DNA from: Psilocybe azurescens | Taxonomy: Eukaryota > Basidiomycota > Agaricomycetes > Agaricales > Agrocybaceae | Length of the DNA stretch: 64,000 nt | Direction of reading: 5' to 3' | NCBI GenBank assembly: GCA_023853785.1 | Contig: JAJIRX010000292.1 | Coordinates: 1 to 64,000, forward strand | In this document: piece by piece, positions 11,120 to 23,728 of the stretch | How the letters are laid out: the number at the start of each line of letters is the position of its first letter | How positions within the stretch are numbered: position 1 is the first letter of the stretch | Program-made: the position numbers and the translations under genes | The notes under the pieces: model-generated | What the model saw: the letters and a program-made list of their open reading frames with translations, nothing else | What the model was told of the DNA's origin: nothing | The model's database searches: none

Positions 11120-14100
11120 TTAATAGCCAGTATACCCTTGATAAGATTGACCCCAGGCAGGGGTTTGCCCATTCATTCCTGCAAACCATTGTGAATTTAA
11201 GGACCAAAGAGGTAGGTAACCAAATTTACCAGTGGTTCCATTGGAAGGGTTATCGTTTTCATTTGCAAAAGTTCCTGACTTCATCTGTGCGAAGACATTG
11301 GCTGGTGAGGTGTTGTTGGTTTGATTCGAAGTAGGAAGAGGTGGGGGCGATGATAGTCCACCAAAATTCGGGAAGTTTGATTGATTGGACGGCGTTGGAT
11401 TGAACCCTGTTATGTCTGTAAAAGTAAAAGCAAATCAGTAAGAATATCATGATTTTGTGACATCTCAACTCACGACTTTGAAGAGGTTGTTGTCCAATCC
11501 CATTGCTCCCTTGGAAGGGGGATATGCCAGAGTTAAAGTTGCCACTGAATAAACCAGTGGGCTGAGACATGGTTGGTTGTTGGGGTTGGAAACCCGTAGG
11601 TTGAGACAACATTGACTGTGGTGAGAAGCCAGTGGGCTGAGACATTAACGCTTGCTGACCGCCGAATCCTGTAGGTTGATGCGACAAGAAAGAAGGAGGA
11701 GCTAGTGTATTCTGGAATGGAGAAGGAGAGCTGTTGGGTTTAGTAGGGATGAACCCACCGAATCCGGTCTGTGTCGGTATCAAAGGCTGCAGCAGAGATT
11801 GATTTGCTGGGACAGGTGCGAAGGGACCACGTGGGCCGTTATATGGCTGTGTTGGCGGAGGAGAGAGCGTGGGTTGGATGGAAATTTGACCCATTGGTAA
11901 TGGAGAGGTGGACATCCCGAACCCTGAGCGATAGCTGGCTGGGGGTAGAATGCTTACGGGTGCTGGCGATGGATTGAGTGACTGAGGCTGAGGCTGAGGA
12001 GTAGTACTCTGCCGGAGGGCACCGAGCCTCGCGAGTTGATTGAAGATGTCTGAATCGGTAGTGTTCGCAAGACTCGGTGTTGTCTGAGCAGGTGGCACTG
12101 CAAGAGTTGAATTTGATGCTGGCGCAGGCGTGATTTGAGGAGGCGCAGCGGCTATAGTGGGTGTTGGGGTAGGTTGCGATGCAGGTACAGCCGCGGGCGC
12201 AGGGGTTGGTACAAGCGGCTGGGTCTGTGGAGGCGCAGAAGGTGTTCGAGCTGGAGGTGGGGAGCTGATCGGTTTCGTCGAACTGGGACGATTTGTCCAT
12301 GCATCGTCGTCGAACCCGCTGATTGGAGCAGCAGAGCTGGGACGAGGGGGTAACAAAGACGCCTGACCGGTGGTAGGGCTTTGCGCCAGTGGTGAAGTGG
12401 TGCGTTGTATATGCTCCGAAACCGACGAGATAGCCTTCGGGTCGACAGTGGAAAGAGGAAGGCTTTTGTTTGGCTGAGGGCGCCCACGTCTAGGTTTCAG
12501 CACTCCACCTGGTCCTGCAAAAGATTTGGTGCTGCGGCCTTGGGTCCACCGTTTTCTTCAGCTTGCAATCGTCTCGCATATTCTTCGTCGTGGAGCAATT
12601 GTTCCTCGACACGAGCACTTGATTTGTTCAGGTTATCTGTCGGGCTCCGCTTCTCGATTGCTTTCTTGACCCTAATTATATCTCCTTCCCGCAGACCCAA
12701 AGATCGCATTGTCCCTTCTGTAATATCAGCGAGAATAGTCTCGTCGATCTTATCCTTCTCAAATGAGGAAGCGTATCGAGTACAATCATCCAAGTCGCAG
12801 CCTGCAGAAAGGAAGAAATCGAACCAATCGATTTTTGGCGCTTTCTTCGGCGGCGGGGTGGATCTCTGCGCAGAGCTTGTAGCATTCGCACTCTTTCCCT
12901 TTACGGAGGACGAGAGTGCGAGGGGTATGTCATCTTCTGATATGCTTGGCACATTTGAAGGGCGCTGCTTTACCTTCTCAAGGAACCTCTCGACGTATCG
13001 CATATCATCCAGAGACATTTTCTCAGATGGAACTTCGACGATTACGCCGTTGACTTTATGTAGACGGAGCTTACCATTGTTGAAGCCCAAGAAGGCAGCT
13101 TCAACGCGGAACTGGCCGCTGCGGTCATGCCAGACTCGAGTACTATCGGGCGCAGGGCCTATCAAACGATATTAATCTTAATTTGCGATATGCATTTAGT
13201 TCATCAAACTTACGAGTGACCTCTGTTGAAGTTCTAGAGTTGGAAGCAGATGATGAACGGGAGCCATCTGACGGCGATACGGGAGAGCGTGTCCTACATT
13301 CCTGAGTTAAAATACTGGTTATTTCAGCATGTAAGTAAGTGACTTGCGTTACTGGAGGTGTGGAAACACGCGCGGCAGCCGACGCGTCCTTTCGTTTCTG
13401 CCGTTCAGCCTCAGCAGCAAGAGCAGCTTCTCTAGCTTTCTGCTGCGCTTGTGCTTTACGAGCGGCTGCTGCTGCCCGTTTCTGTTCCGCTTCCTCTTGC
13501 TGAATGCGCTCCTCCTCTTGTTGTCTAGCCAGCTCTTGAGCAGCCCTTTCTTCCGCCGCCCGGTCAACGGGTGCGACTGCGGGCCTACTGCTTCCTGCCG
13601 TGTCGCTGGAGTCCTGAGATTTAGGTCAATAACGTTATGATATGCACTTTGGGCACGAGTAATTCACCTCAAGGTAGGATGCCGGCACTACACCTTCTAC
13701 ACCCTGTGCATTCCTGCATTTCCACCACTCATCACCATCCTTTTCGAGTATGGTCAGACGTTCGCCTTCTTTTACAGAGAGCTCGTCTTCGCCATCAGCT
13801 GCAAAATCGTAGAGAGCAACCGCCATTGCAGAAGACGATGCGGAAGCGGGAGCAGCGGGGACCGCACGGGGTGGAGGTATTGCCTGACTGGAAGGTGGCT
13901 CGTATGACTCTTCTTCTTCTTCTTCCTCTTCCTCCTCTTCCTCCACCGAGTGCCCAGCAGGAATGATAACTGGACCAGCTGCAGAAAAATGGACACTCTT
14001 CGGATCACGAGCAGAAGTATCCGTAGGAGATGCCACACTTCTGGACGGCACGTCTTCTTCATGTTGGGGTGTACCGTTTGACGAGATAGCCTTGGAGGCA

Positions 14101-15097
14101 TTAAGTTTGGCCACTATAGCGTCCGCGTTGTCCTTCGAACCCGCATGGAAATGGAGGCTAATGGGATTGGAGCCACCAATGTCAATCCTAACGTGTTTAG
14201 ATTTTTCAGAGGTGACGGAAGATACGTCCTTTGTCTGCCATTTCTGAACTGGAGTCTATTGTGGGTGGTGAGGATCAAAAATAGAACGCTGTGCATGGCA
14301 GGGACAGGCGCACCTTGTCTGCTTCGCTAATGAAGTACACAGCACCTTTCCCGATTCCCAGTGTCCCCTTCTTTTTCTTGCCTTTCTTGTCGATTTCGGA
14401 TAGCGACCATGTTTGAATGTCATCCGGAGCAACTTTAGTGGAGGCGACTCTCTCGGCAGGGTCGACATAGGAGCTGACAGGGCGGGGAGGCTGTAATTAC
14501 AATTAGCTTGGACTAAAAGGCACGAGGCTAGGAACTCACTGAGTCTGGTACAATGATTCGAGAGGGAGCAGGGGCCGGCGCTGCAGGATCCTCGTCGTCT
14601 GCGACTTCGACGTAATTGCCTGGGACATAGCCGGCCTTTCCTTCCTGGTTGGCATTCTGGACTAGTATCCAATCCTCCTCAGTGTCAAACACCAGTAGTA
14701 CATCGTCTTCATGCAGAGAGAGCTCGCCAGGAGCGGCCGCTTCGTAGTCGTACAGAGCTTTCACGACGGAAGTGTGCCCTGCCTATGAGAAAATATGAAC
14801 ATTGACGAATGCGGAGTGATGTCAGTACTGACCTGTTCAACATATGCCGCAGGAACCAGTCCAACAGGGCTCTCTGTGTCCTGAGAGGTGGCTTTTATCT
14901 TGACTTTCCACCACCTAATGCCTAATGAGAAAGAGATGCAACAGCCAACTAGAGATGACAACTTACTCGTCGTCTACCTTTTCGACGAGGAGCAGGAGCT
15001 GGTCCTCCTTGATAGCTATCTCGTCGTCTGATTGTGGGTCATAGTCGTAGGAGGCTTTGAGGATGGCCAAATAGTTCTCTGGTTGGTCTGTAGCCAT
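11120..15097 (-). CDS. SLA1: Sla1-type actin and endocytosis scaffold with three SH3 domains
   Basis: Links endocytic cargo and clathrin to the Arp2/3 machinery at cortical patches. Start MATDQPENYL at 15097. Order: two N-terminal SH3 domains (..ALYDYEAAAPGELSLHEDD.., ..GYVPGNYVEV), a linker domain, a glutamate run (about 13910-13948), a third SH3 (ALYDFAADGEDELSV..), a Glu/Ala/Arg coiled coil, SHD1 (STRVWHDRSGQFRVEA..), SHD2 (KIDWFDFFLSAGCDLDDC..) and a Pro/Gln-rich tail with LMSQPTGF and LIPTQTGF, which fit Ark/Prk-kinase LxxQ/TxTG sites. The frame breaks at an A4 run (12519-12522); one extra base joins SHD2 to the tail. It is divergent from SUP35. Confidence 0.93.
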
Positions 15098-15356
15098 GGG
15101 TGTAGAGTACAGAATAGGAGAGATGGTACTGGGTAGGGTTGGGCCCGGATGTCACACTGCTGCCAATAAATGACTAGAATCACACTGCCGTGATCAGATT
15201 GATCAAAGCACTCTATGAGTCGCTGTAACTTGTAGACTGCTCTGTGATAAGTAAAAGCAACGAGTCAAGTCCGGGACCGAAGCTGCGATTGTACAGTTGT
15301 ATATCTACAAACCGATCGCTGATCACACTCTAGTCAAATCTTTTCTGCCGACCACC
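15098..15356. promoter_or_regulatory. Shared divergent promoter of SLA1 and SUP35
   Basis: Only 259 bases separate the two start codons, so both promoters and leaders must lie here. The SUP35 start has a good context (ACCACCATGA). No TATA box is obvious. Confidence 0.6.
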
Positions 15357-17414
15357 ATGAGCAACTTGAATCCGACAGCCTTCACCTTCGTTCCTCGTTT
15401 CGCTGCTCCCCCACAGCAGCAACCTCAGCAACCTCCACCTCCTCCAATCGAGAGGCCAGAGCAGACAGAGGCTCCACGGCCTGCACCGACTATTTCTCTT
15501 AACATCGGTGGTGCCTCTACACCTGCATCGCCCCCCCAAGTTCAGCCCCCAGCTCCAGCTCCAGCTCCATTGCAGCCTCCAGCACAACCACAGGCACAGG
15601 TAAAGACAGTCAAGGTCGCCAAAGCCGACCAATCTGCCCCTTCAAAAACTTTCTCGACCGAGAAATCAAAGACAGATACCCAAGCTATCGCCCAGGAAGT
15701 GAAGGCCCTTGCCGATAAAACTGTTTTGGAAGATCTATACGGAAATCGTGCGTAACATCTCACAAGCGTGCATTATCCAAGTTGCTGAGCACTTTCCACA
15801 GTCAAAGAGCATCTTAACATCGTTTTTATCGGTCATGTCGATGCTGGAAAGAGTACGATGGGAGGCAATCTCTTGTACCTTACCGGAATGGTAGATAAGC
15901 GTACCATGGAAAAATACGAACGAGATGCAAAGGAAGCCGGTCGAGAGTCGTGGTATCTGAGTTGGGCTCTGGATTCTACCCCTCAGGAAAGATCGAAAGG
16001 AAAAACTGTCGAGGTCGGCCGTGCCTACTTCGAAACAGACTTGCGCCGTTATACCATCCTCGATGCTCCTGGACACAAGACGTTCGTTCCCTCTATGATA
16101 TCTGGTGCTGCACAAGCCGATGTCGCTATCCTTGTTATCTCGGCGCGCAAAGGAGAATTCGAAACAGGCTTTGAAAGAGGCGGCCAAACGCGTGAGCATA
16201 TCATGTTGGTCAAGACAGCCGGTGTCTCCAAAGTGGTCGTCGTTATCAACAAAATGGACGATCCTACCGTCAAATGGGAACAAAGTCGATACAACGAGAT
16301 CAAGGACAAATTAGTTCCTTTCATCCGATCTGCTGGCTTCAATCCAAAAACGGACGTTACCTTTATCCCTGTTTCTGCATACACCGGCGTCAATCTCAAG
16401 GACAGGATACCAAAAGATGTGTGTACGTGGTATGAGTAAGTGTGTCTATAAAGATTTTATTTGACGAGTTCTAATCGTCCTCTGCAGTGGACCATCATTC
16501 TTAGAGCACATCGATCATATGCCAATGGTAGATCGCAAAATTAACGCTCCTCTCATGATGCCTATTTCCGAGAAGTACAAAGATATGGGTACTGTTATCG
16601 TCGGAAAGATCGAATCAGGTCATCTTCGCAAAGGTGATAATCTGATCTTGATGCCCAACAAAGTCCCCGTGGAAGTAGCTTCAATATACACAGAACTGGA
16701 AGAGGAGGTCGATCGTGCTCTATGTGGTGACAATGTTCGAATCAGGATTCGCGGTGTCGAGGATGAAGATATCAGTCCTGGGTTCGTTTTGAGCAGTGCC
16801 CAAACCCCAATCCACTCTGTTCGTCAATTCGAAGCACAACTGGCCATCCTTGAACACAAAAGCATCATCTGTGCAGGGTACTCTGCTGTGATGCACATTC
16901 ACACACTTGCAGAAGAAGTGACTTTGCCTGTAAGATTTAGATTTCTGGTCGTGGTCTGATCATCACGTGTAACTTATTCGATAGGCTCTCCTCCATTACT
17001 TCGACAAAGCAACTGGCAGAAAATCAAAGAAACCCCCACAGTTCGCCAAGAAAGGTTCGTCGATTGGGATGCGGCTTCAGAGTTTTTGTTTGATATTTGA
17101 ACAGGTCAGAAGATTGTTGCCCTTATCGAAACAGTAGCACCTGTTTGTGTCGAGAGGTTCCAAGATTATCCTCAATTAGGTAGATTCACGCTCCCGAGAC
17201 GAAGGTATGTTGTTGTGGCCTTGCCATTTGGCTGGAATATAACCTATTCCATCTTCTAGGACGAACTATTGCAATCGGAAAGGTAAATATCCTTCCACAT
17301 TGCACCAAAGCACCTCTGACACTATTTGTACAGGTCACAAAACTCATCGAGAATACCACCATTGACGAGCTGGCTGAAGGCATAGCAAATATCTCCGCCC
17401 CTTCCGCCAACTAA
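15357..17414 (+). CDS. SUP35: Translation termination factor eRF3 GTPase
   Basis: Partner of eRF1 in stop-codon recognition and peptide release. Seven exons, about 579 residues. A short Pro/Gln/Ala-rich N-terminus (about 1-100) leads to a Lys-rich linker and the GTPase domain: G1 GHVDAGKS, DAPGH, NKMD. Domains II and III follow, with GTVIVGKIESGH and VTKLIENTTIDELAEG near the end. The N-region lacks the Asn/Gln/Tyr repeats of the yeast prion domain. Exon lengths sum to one base over a multiple of three: at 17190-17197 GGTAGATTCACGCTCCCGAG has one C too many for the conserved RFTLRDEG, and later exons read in the shifted frame. Skipping from the GT at 17180 would restore frame but delete about seven conserved residues. 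Confidence 0.95.
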
Positions 17415-17858
17415 GCAGTTTACACATATGCATAGTTTTATCTCATGTGATCATGATATATCATGGCAAAGATTGTTCTGTACTAGTAACCCGACATCCG
17501 ACATCCACTGGAACTGTCCATAATTCACATACTTACGAGCGGGCGAAGAACAGCGGTCTGGAATTTACCTCACGTTGAGCACTTGGAAGTGTAATATATC
17601 GACTAGCGTTTCCAATTCCATGTCACTCTTTTAAATGCTACAAAACGAGTTATGTAAGTAGATTTAGTGCTCCAGTTGCAAATGAAATGACGTTTGTCAT
17701 CATTTGTCATATACATATTCGATGCGCCTGCAATCACGAGTCGCGACAAGCTTTCTCTTGACCCTCTTGCACAATCATCATAATATATGGCTCTTCGTGT
17801 CTAGTGCGAAAAAAAATCACTGCAAAGTCTCCGGGATATTTGATAGATAAGGACTACC
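17415..17858. other. Intergenic region between SUP35 and RTP1
   Basis: About 440 bases with no gene. It should hold the SUP35 3' end and the RTP1 promoter, since both genes run on the plus strand. A run of A occurs near 17808-17815. Confidence 0.5.
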
Positions 17859-20800
17859 ATGCAATCACCTTCCGCGTCTGACGAACTTGCTGCTGCATTA
17901 GCAGATGCTTCTGCACTGTTAGGCGCGGCTTCTTCCTCGCCAAATCTTGCAAATAATGTGGAAACGGTGCTCAAAACCCGGTTAATGACTTATTATGAAC
18001 GATTGCAGATAGATAATGCGTCCGAGCGTATTTCTCGTCTGTCCACTTTGGAGGATTTTCAGATGTTGACTGCGAGGGAGGCGGTTGCGATTTTGGAACG
18101 CGTTCAGAAGGTCCTTGACGCCGAGACCAACTCGGAAAACCAAACTCCTGCGAACCAGCCGCCTTCTATAGGGACTCGGGATTTGGGACAGCTACGGACG
18201 ATGCTTTCTCTCGCCTTCAAATGGGACGCGGAACCGCTTTTCACGCGCATCATCCAAGCATGGCCTGTAACAACCCTTCATGGCCCCAAAGTCATCGATT
18301 TGACTGTCGATGCTGAAGACCACAGGCTTTTATCCGAACTTGTCCTTTCTATCTTTTCTCTTGTTTTTCCTGATGGATCGGAAGGACGTATATCTCAGAC
18401 ACTGATTACTACAACAATCCTGACACGCCATATTACCGATCTGTTACTTCCATCCATCTCCCTCGGATGGCTTCCAGAATCTTTGTCTTCTAGTACTATG
18501 CCAACCCTACATAAAGCGAGACCGTTGGTGATTAGAATACTGAGACTGTGAGTCGATATCACTTGAACGAGGGTATCCCAAGTTCACCAGGTTGAAGATT
18601 GACTCCTGCACAGGCGATAATTGCTCTCGGCGGCATCTTATCTTCAACATCCCCACCTCCGCCTTTGCACACTCGCAAGACATGCACGATTCTTCTCACA
18701 AAACAACTTCTACGGCCAGAGGGGGGTGCAAGGTCTTTGTGAGGCTATGTTCTCAGCGGAGGAAACCACCAGCGACGAGGCGAAGATCGAAAAATTGGAA
18801 CAGATCGCGAGGACCTTGAACACTGTTCCTGCAAACATGAAGGCCCAAGTAAGTCTCGATGTTCAAGTCTGTCTTGTCATGCCTTATTTGAATCTTATAT
18901 AGGAATACTATCAAGTGATTTTTCCTAGAGTGCTCAAACTTCTCACAAACGAGACGCGCACAAGTTACAGACGAGCGGCAGCGTTCACTATTTATCGAGC
19001 TATTGTTCCTCAAAAATCAGGACCCAACCAAGCATACGCATCTGCGGTCATTTTGGAAATACTACATAAGCCATTGCTAGAATACGTGGATTCTCCCGAT
19101 CAACAGAAACCTCAAAATTCCTTATTGGCACCTCACGAAGCACTCTCGGCTTTGGCAGTCCTGCTCTCCAACACGGAGCCTTCCCCTGAATTTATCCCCA
19201 AGATATTATCTCCCATTATTCCAGCACTCTATCTATTGTCCTATGATCTTTATCAAGTTAAAACCGCTGACCCGCATTTGAAAGAATCAGTGACTGGACT
19301 CCTAGTATCATGGGGAAAAATTGTGGATGAAACCGAAGGAAGCAAAACATTATGGTCCATCATAGAGGGAGGCAAAGATGGTGACTGGAACTTCAATCTG
19401 GAAGGACACTTCTGGAAATCAAATAAGTGAGCAGGTTATATCTAGTGAAGGTTACAACAGTCTGACCTCAAATAGTGCAGATAACGCCTCTGGTCCTTCC
19501 CTGATTCTACCAGGAAACAATCAGGAAGAAACGGACGCCGACTTCAATGAAGATCTCAATTTATTTAACCTGTACCCTGATCCCATCCATTTTGTGCAAA
19601 TGATAAAACAAATCGATCGTGGGGACATAGCATCAAACCTGTTCCTGAAACTCTTAGAGAACTATCGCGATATGAAAGGCAAATCCAACGAGGATTCTAT
19701 GATGTTCGTAAACTTCATTACTTTGCAAATGCCCAGAAGTTAACATCATTCAAAGGATACTGCATAAACTTCAAATTATTATGCAGATGCAGAATCGCCT
19801 CTCCGAAGGAACGACCTCGAACATTTTACGAAAGCCGAATCATCTCCTAACATTTATTTTCCATGTGCTTGATTCTGCAAATATGTCGATTCAGCAGGAT
19901 CTGGGCTCTGGTTCCAATAGAGTATCTACTGCGTCTAGCGCAGACGACGATGTATTGGAAGAAGGGGACAGCGATGATGAAGATCCTGAAGATTCGGAGG
20001 TCATCGGTCCAGACGATGAACTAATTGAGACGGCCATCACACTCCTTTTGTCGATTCTCGAAGGTCAGAATGCCTAATTCTCAGTGTGGGAACTCCTTGA
20101 TCTTTAAACCAACTACAGCGGACGAAAGCCTCACGGCTCGCACACACCCTATATTCAACGACATTTTCTCCGGATTGGAACTATTGGCACTGAAAGGGTC
20201 GTCAACTTTACGACCCTTAGCCCGAGAGGCAAGACTTGTTATCACAGCTCGTTTGGCCGACGCCTCAGGGTTTAGTAAATCCAAGAACACCAAAGGTGAA
20301 GCGGAAGATACACAAGAGATATACCAAAAGGCTTTGAAACTGTTACAAGATCCTATCTTACCTGTTCGAGCTCATGGATTACTTCTTTTGCGACAACTTG
20401 TTACCCCAGCATTCACAAAGGATCAACAGATGAACAAGGCATTGTTGCCTTCTATCCTCTCCATATTTTTGCAATCTGTGCAGGACGAAGATTCTTACAT
20501 GTTTCTGAACGCTGTCCAGGGTCTCGCATCCTTGGTTGACACATACGGGAAAGAAATTTTGCAAGGTCTCGTGAAGGACTATGCAGGTGGATTGAATGGG
20601 CTGGGTGCAGGAAACCTGACACAGCAAGATGTTGATGTACGAACAAGAATCGGAGAAGCTCTAAGTACGGTCATCAAACGCTGCGGAAACGCTTTGGGTT
20701 TATACGGTAAGTTGTGACATGCTCTCGTTATCATCTGCTGAATGGATTACTGCAGTGGATATACTCGTACCACCCTTATTTGCCACTGTCCGAGCATCTG

Positions 20801-21291
20801 ATATTCCGACGACACTGCGCACTTCCTCGTTGTCGCTCTTAGCGGATTGCGTGGACACATATCCTTTGGCCATGCTGGCGTATTTAGAGGATCTGTGTCA
20901 AGCAATGGTCCACCTATTACAGATTGAGAGTCTTCCTCTCCGAGAGCGGGAAAACACTGGTAACGCAGCGGAGGAACGGAAAAACGACGCCGAAAAGGAA
21001 CCTACAGCGCCAACCATGGACTCAAACCCAACATCACGAAATAGCAAATTCCCACCTCTAAGGCGAGCCGCTCTACACTTTCTGTCACTCCTTATACGGG
21101 CAGCTACGAAGATAGTTTACGATGACACGAAGGCAAATGCAACCGCCTTTTTCTCGAAAGAAAACTTCCGTGGGTTGAGCCTTACACTGGGGTACGTATC
21201 GGTCACCGACGAAGACGACGTTGTCAGGGTAATGGCCAGAGAAGCCAAAGTAAATTTGGAGGAACTCCAGCAAGCGGCATTTGGGATTTAG
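17859..21291 (+). CDS. RTP1: Rtp1/TANGO6-like HEAT-repeat protein
   Basis: Rtp1 is known in yeast for nuclear import of RNA polymerase II; the animal homologue is TANGO6. About nine exons and roughly 1000 residues, mostly helical HEAT-like repeats. The C-terminal family domain is clear: RTHPIFNDIFSGLELLALKG, then ALKLLQDPILPVRAHGLLLL, LNAVQGLASLVDTYG, and a last segment ending LEELQQAAFGI. The acidic stretch DDDVLEEGDSDDEDPEDSE lies before it. At 18721-18726 a G6 run carries one base more than the conserved reading (LLRPEGVQGLCEAM) allows, so the frame shifts within the second exon. It is convergent with the Tca17 gene. Confidence 0.85.
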
Positions 21292-21575
21292 TGTTGTGGC
21301 AGGGTAGCAAAGGAATATTGGGTATAGGAAGTACAGATGTGTATTATTGGGTTATCTACCTCGTATCTGTCCTAGACGCCGTGATCTTCAGCAAAGACTA
21401 AGTCAATAGGAAGGTAAAGTTCAATGTTGGTACATGCCATTAAGACTGGGCCAGTAACACAAGAGAGTTGACAGCATGAGCTCTCATCCTGTGTCGCCCT
21501 AAGACCGAGAGGAAAATGTGAGGGGAATGTTCACAAGTGATCACACGTAAGAAGACGCGACACGGTTCACGACAA

Positions 21576-22172
21576 TCAGGATGAAGTGGCGGTCTGTCCG
21601 ACGACCCAGTTGATCTCATCTACGCGACGTTTGAAATTCTTCCACTTATGGCTCCCAACGACTAGAAGTGGTGATTGCTCGTTGCTACCATCAGTCGAGC
21701 AGTTCAGCTTGAGGAATGGGTTTGATATGGACGAATAATATGCCATATGGAGAGCCTTAAATATCTGTATAGAGTATTTTGATGTGTAGAGACTTGGGAG
21801 AACACAAACGACTCACCATTGTAACCTCTGCGTCCCGGACGACTGAATCCGACAATGGCAAAGCAATGACGATCTTTACCTTCAGAGGCGTGATGTACCC
21901 ATACACAGCAACATCCTCAAGAGCAAACAAGAGCCCCAGGTAGCAGTCGGGTGCTTTTCCAGCAGCAGCGACTAAAGAAAAGAATCAGCCTTCGCGATAC
22001 AGAACAGGACCTTAACCGGCGTACCCCGTTCTTCGATAACGTCTAAGCTTGTGTGGGCAATATAGTGGTATTTTATGGCCTGATCATCTTGCTTGACAAA
22101 AGTTCTTATGAGTATAGGCTGGTTTTGAGGAGATATGAATGCAACTGCATTGAGTTTGAGGGCGGGCGGCAT
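21576..22172 (-). CDS. TCA17: TRAPP complex subunit, TRAPPC2L/Tca17 type
   Basis: Sedlin-like longin-fold subunit involved in assembling TRAPP, the Rab1/Ypt1 exchange factor of ER-Golgi and late Golgi traffic. Three exons (22025-22172, 21817-21971, 21576-21764) total 492 nt, 163 residues. The N-terminus MPPALKLNAVAFISPQNQP and the block HYIAHTSLDVIEER match the family; YLGLLFALEDVAVYGYITP and KWKNFKRRVDEINWVV follow. TRAPPC2L is favoured over Trs20 by the DVIEER and VYGYIT pattern. Its start is only 93 bases from that of the divergent deoxyhypusine synthase gene. Confidence 0.82.
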
Positions 22173-22265
22173 GGTACCAGTCAAGGGCCTTATTTGGCCA
22201 TGTATGTCCAAAATGATCGGATATGGAAACTTTTGATCCTTTCCTCTCATTTGTTATCTCAAAAC
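22173..22265. promoter_or_regulatory. Very short bidirectional promoter (TCA17 / DYS1)
   Basis: The two divergent start codons are 93 bases apart. Either transcription starts within this interval on both strands with very short leaders, or one leader overlaps the other gene's coding region. Confidence 0.55.
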
Positions 22266-23603
22266 ATGTCCACAGACATTCCCGGCGGTGCTGCAGCTGC
22301 CATCCTCCAGCCATCCCACCCTGTGCCCGACGGTTCCGTGTCAGTACAGGGTCCCGATTTCGATAAACCTCAAAGCTTGGACAGCTTTCTGCAAAGTTAT
22401 GAGCGGATTGGGTTCCAAGCTAACAGTCTCGGCAAGGCTATAAAAATCGTCAACGAAATGGCACGTCCCCTGTTGGTTCAACTCACTTCAATGCTGAAAA
22501 TACTTTAGCGAAAATGGCGCCTCTCAAATGATCCAATAACAGCTGATGAGGCTGAGCAATATCTGGATCCCGAAGTTCGAGCCAATACTCGTTGCAATGT
22601 CTTTTTGGGGTACACTTCAAATTTGATTTCTTCTGGGCTACGAGAAGTCATTCTGCATCTTGTAAAACATCGCCATGTGTCGGTTCTTGTCACTACTGCA
22701 GGTGGAATTGAAGAGGACTTCATCAAGTGCCTCGGCAAGACCTACTTGGCAGACTTCAACCTTGACGGCGCAGAACTGCGCAAGAAAGGCATGAATAGAA
22801 TCGGAAATCTCATCGTCCCAAACGACAACTACTGCAAATTCGAAGACTGGTTGACCCCAATACTTGATACAATGCTTGCAGAGCAAAAGGCGACCGGCCA
22901 AGTTTGGACCCCAAGCCGTTTTATCCACAGACTAGGGAAAGAGATCAACAACGAAGAGTCCGTATATTACTGGGCATATAAAGTGAGTAGGCATATGAAA
23001 ACCCCAACTCGGTGGTACCAAGTTTTAAGGTTATCTCACGCAGAATAATATCCCAGTCTTCTGCCCCGCCCTTACCGATGGATCTATTGGCGACATGATC
23101 TATTTCCATTCCTTTCGATCTCCAGGGCTCATACTTGATATCGTCGAAGATATCCGCCAACTGAACGAGTTATCTCGAAAATCACGAAAAGCTGGGATGA
23201 TTGTTCTCGGTGGTGGCGTTTGTAAACATCAGATCGCGAATGCGATGCTCATTGTATGTCCTTCTCTTCTCATCAACGGAAGAGCAACTAGAAATTAACG
23301 TTCTCGATCAAGCGCAACGGAGCTGATTATTCTGTTTTCATTGTGAGTTCTCTCTTACTGTTGTGTGCGTGATCTAAATTTATTTCAGAATACCGGTCAA
23401 GAATTCGATGGCTCAGATTCAGGCGCCCGTCCCGATGAAGCTGTCTCTTGGGGTAAAATTCGCGCAGGAGCCCAAGCAGTGAAGGTACAATGCTCCTCTT
23501 TTTTTGCAACTATTATATTGACTGTTATTAGATCTACGCCGATGCTACTTTGGTCTTCCCTATGCTTGTCGCAGCGACCTTTGCCAAAGACTCTGAGGCA
23601 TAA
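22266..23603 (+). CDS. DYS1: Deoxyhypusine synthase
   Basis: Transfers the aminobutyl group of spermidine to one lysine of eIF5A, first step of hypusine formation, in the cytosol. Six exons sum to 1077 nt, 358 residues, a usual length. Conserved blocks: [40 protein letters not shown], the active-site lysine block [34 protein letters not shown] and SWGKIRAGA. The first intron (22461-22508) uses a GC donor; exon four is only 30 nt ([10 protein letters not shown]). It is convergent with the aminotransferase gene, 125 bases between stops. Confidence 0.96.
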
Positions 23604-23728
23604 AATGATGATCCGAGTGTAGAGATCAATAAAATATTGAAAGACACATATTTCTCTGTCGTCTATGATTTACGGTGTATTTTACCTCATGTATGTTACA
23701 ATGTAGAGCAATATAGAAGAAGAATTTA

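Noticed and set aside
15297..15356. In-frame upstream extension of eRF3 before the ATG at 15357
   Set aside because: It opens with TTG, not ATG; the ATG at 15357 has a strong context.
17190..17197. Programmed +1 frameshift in eRF3
   Set aside because: No slippery stop context is present and similar one-base faults occur in many neighbouring genes; assembly error is simpler.
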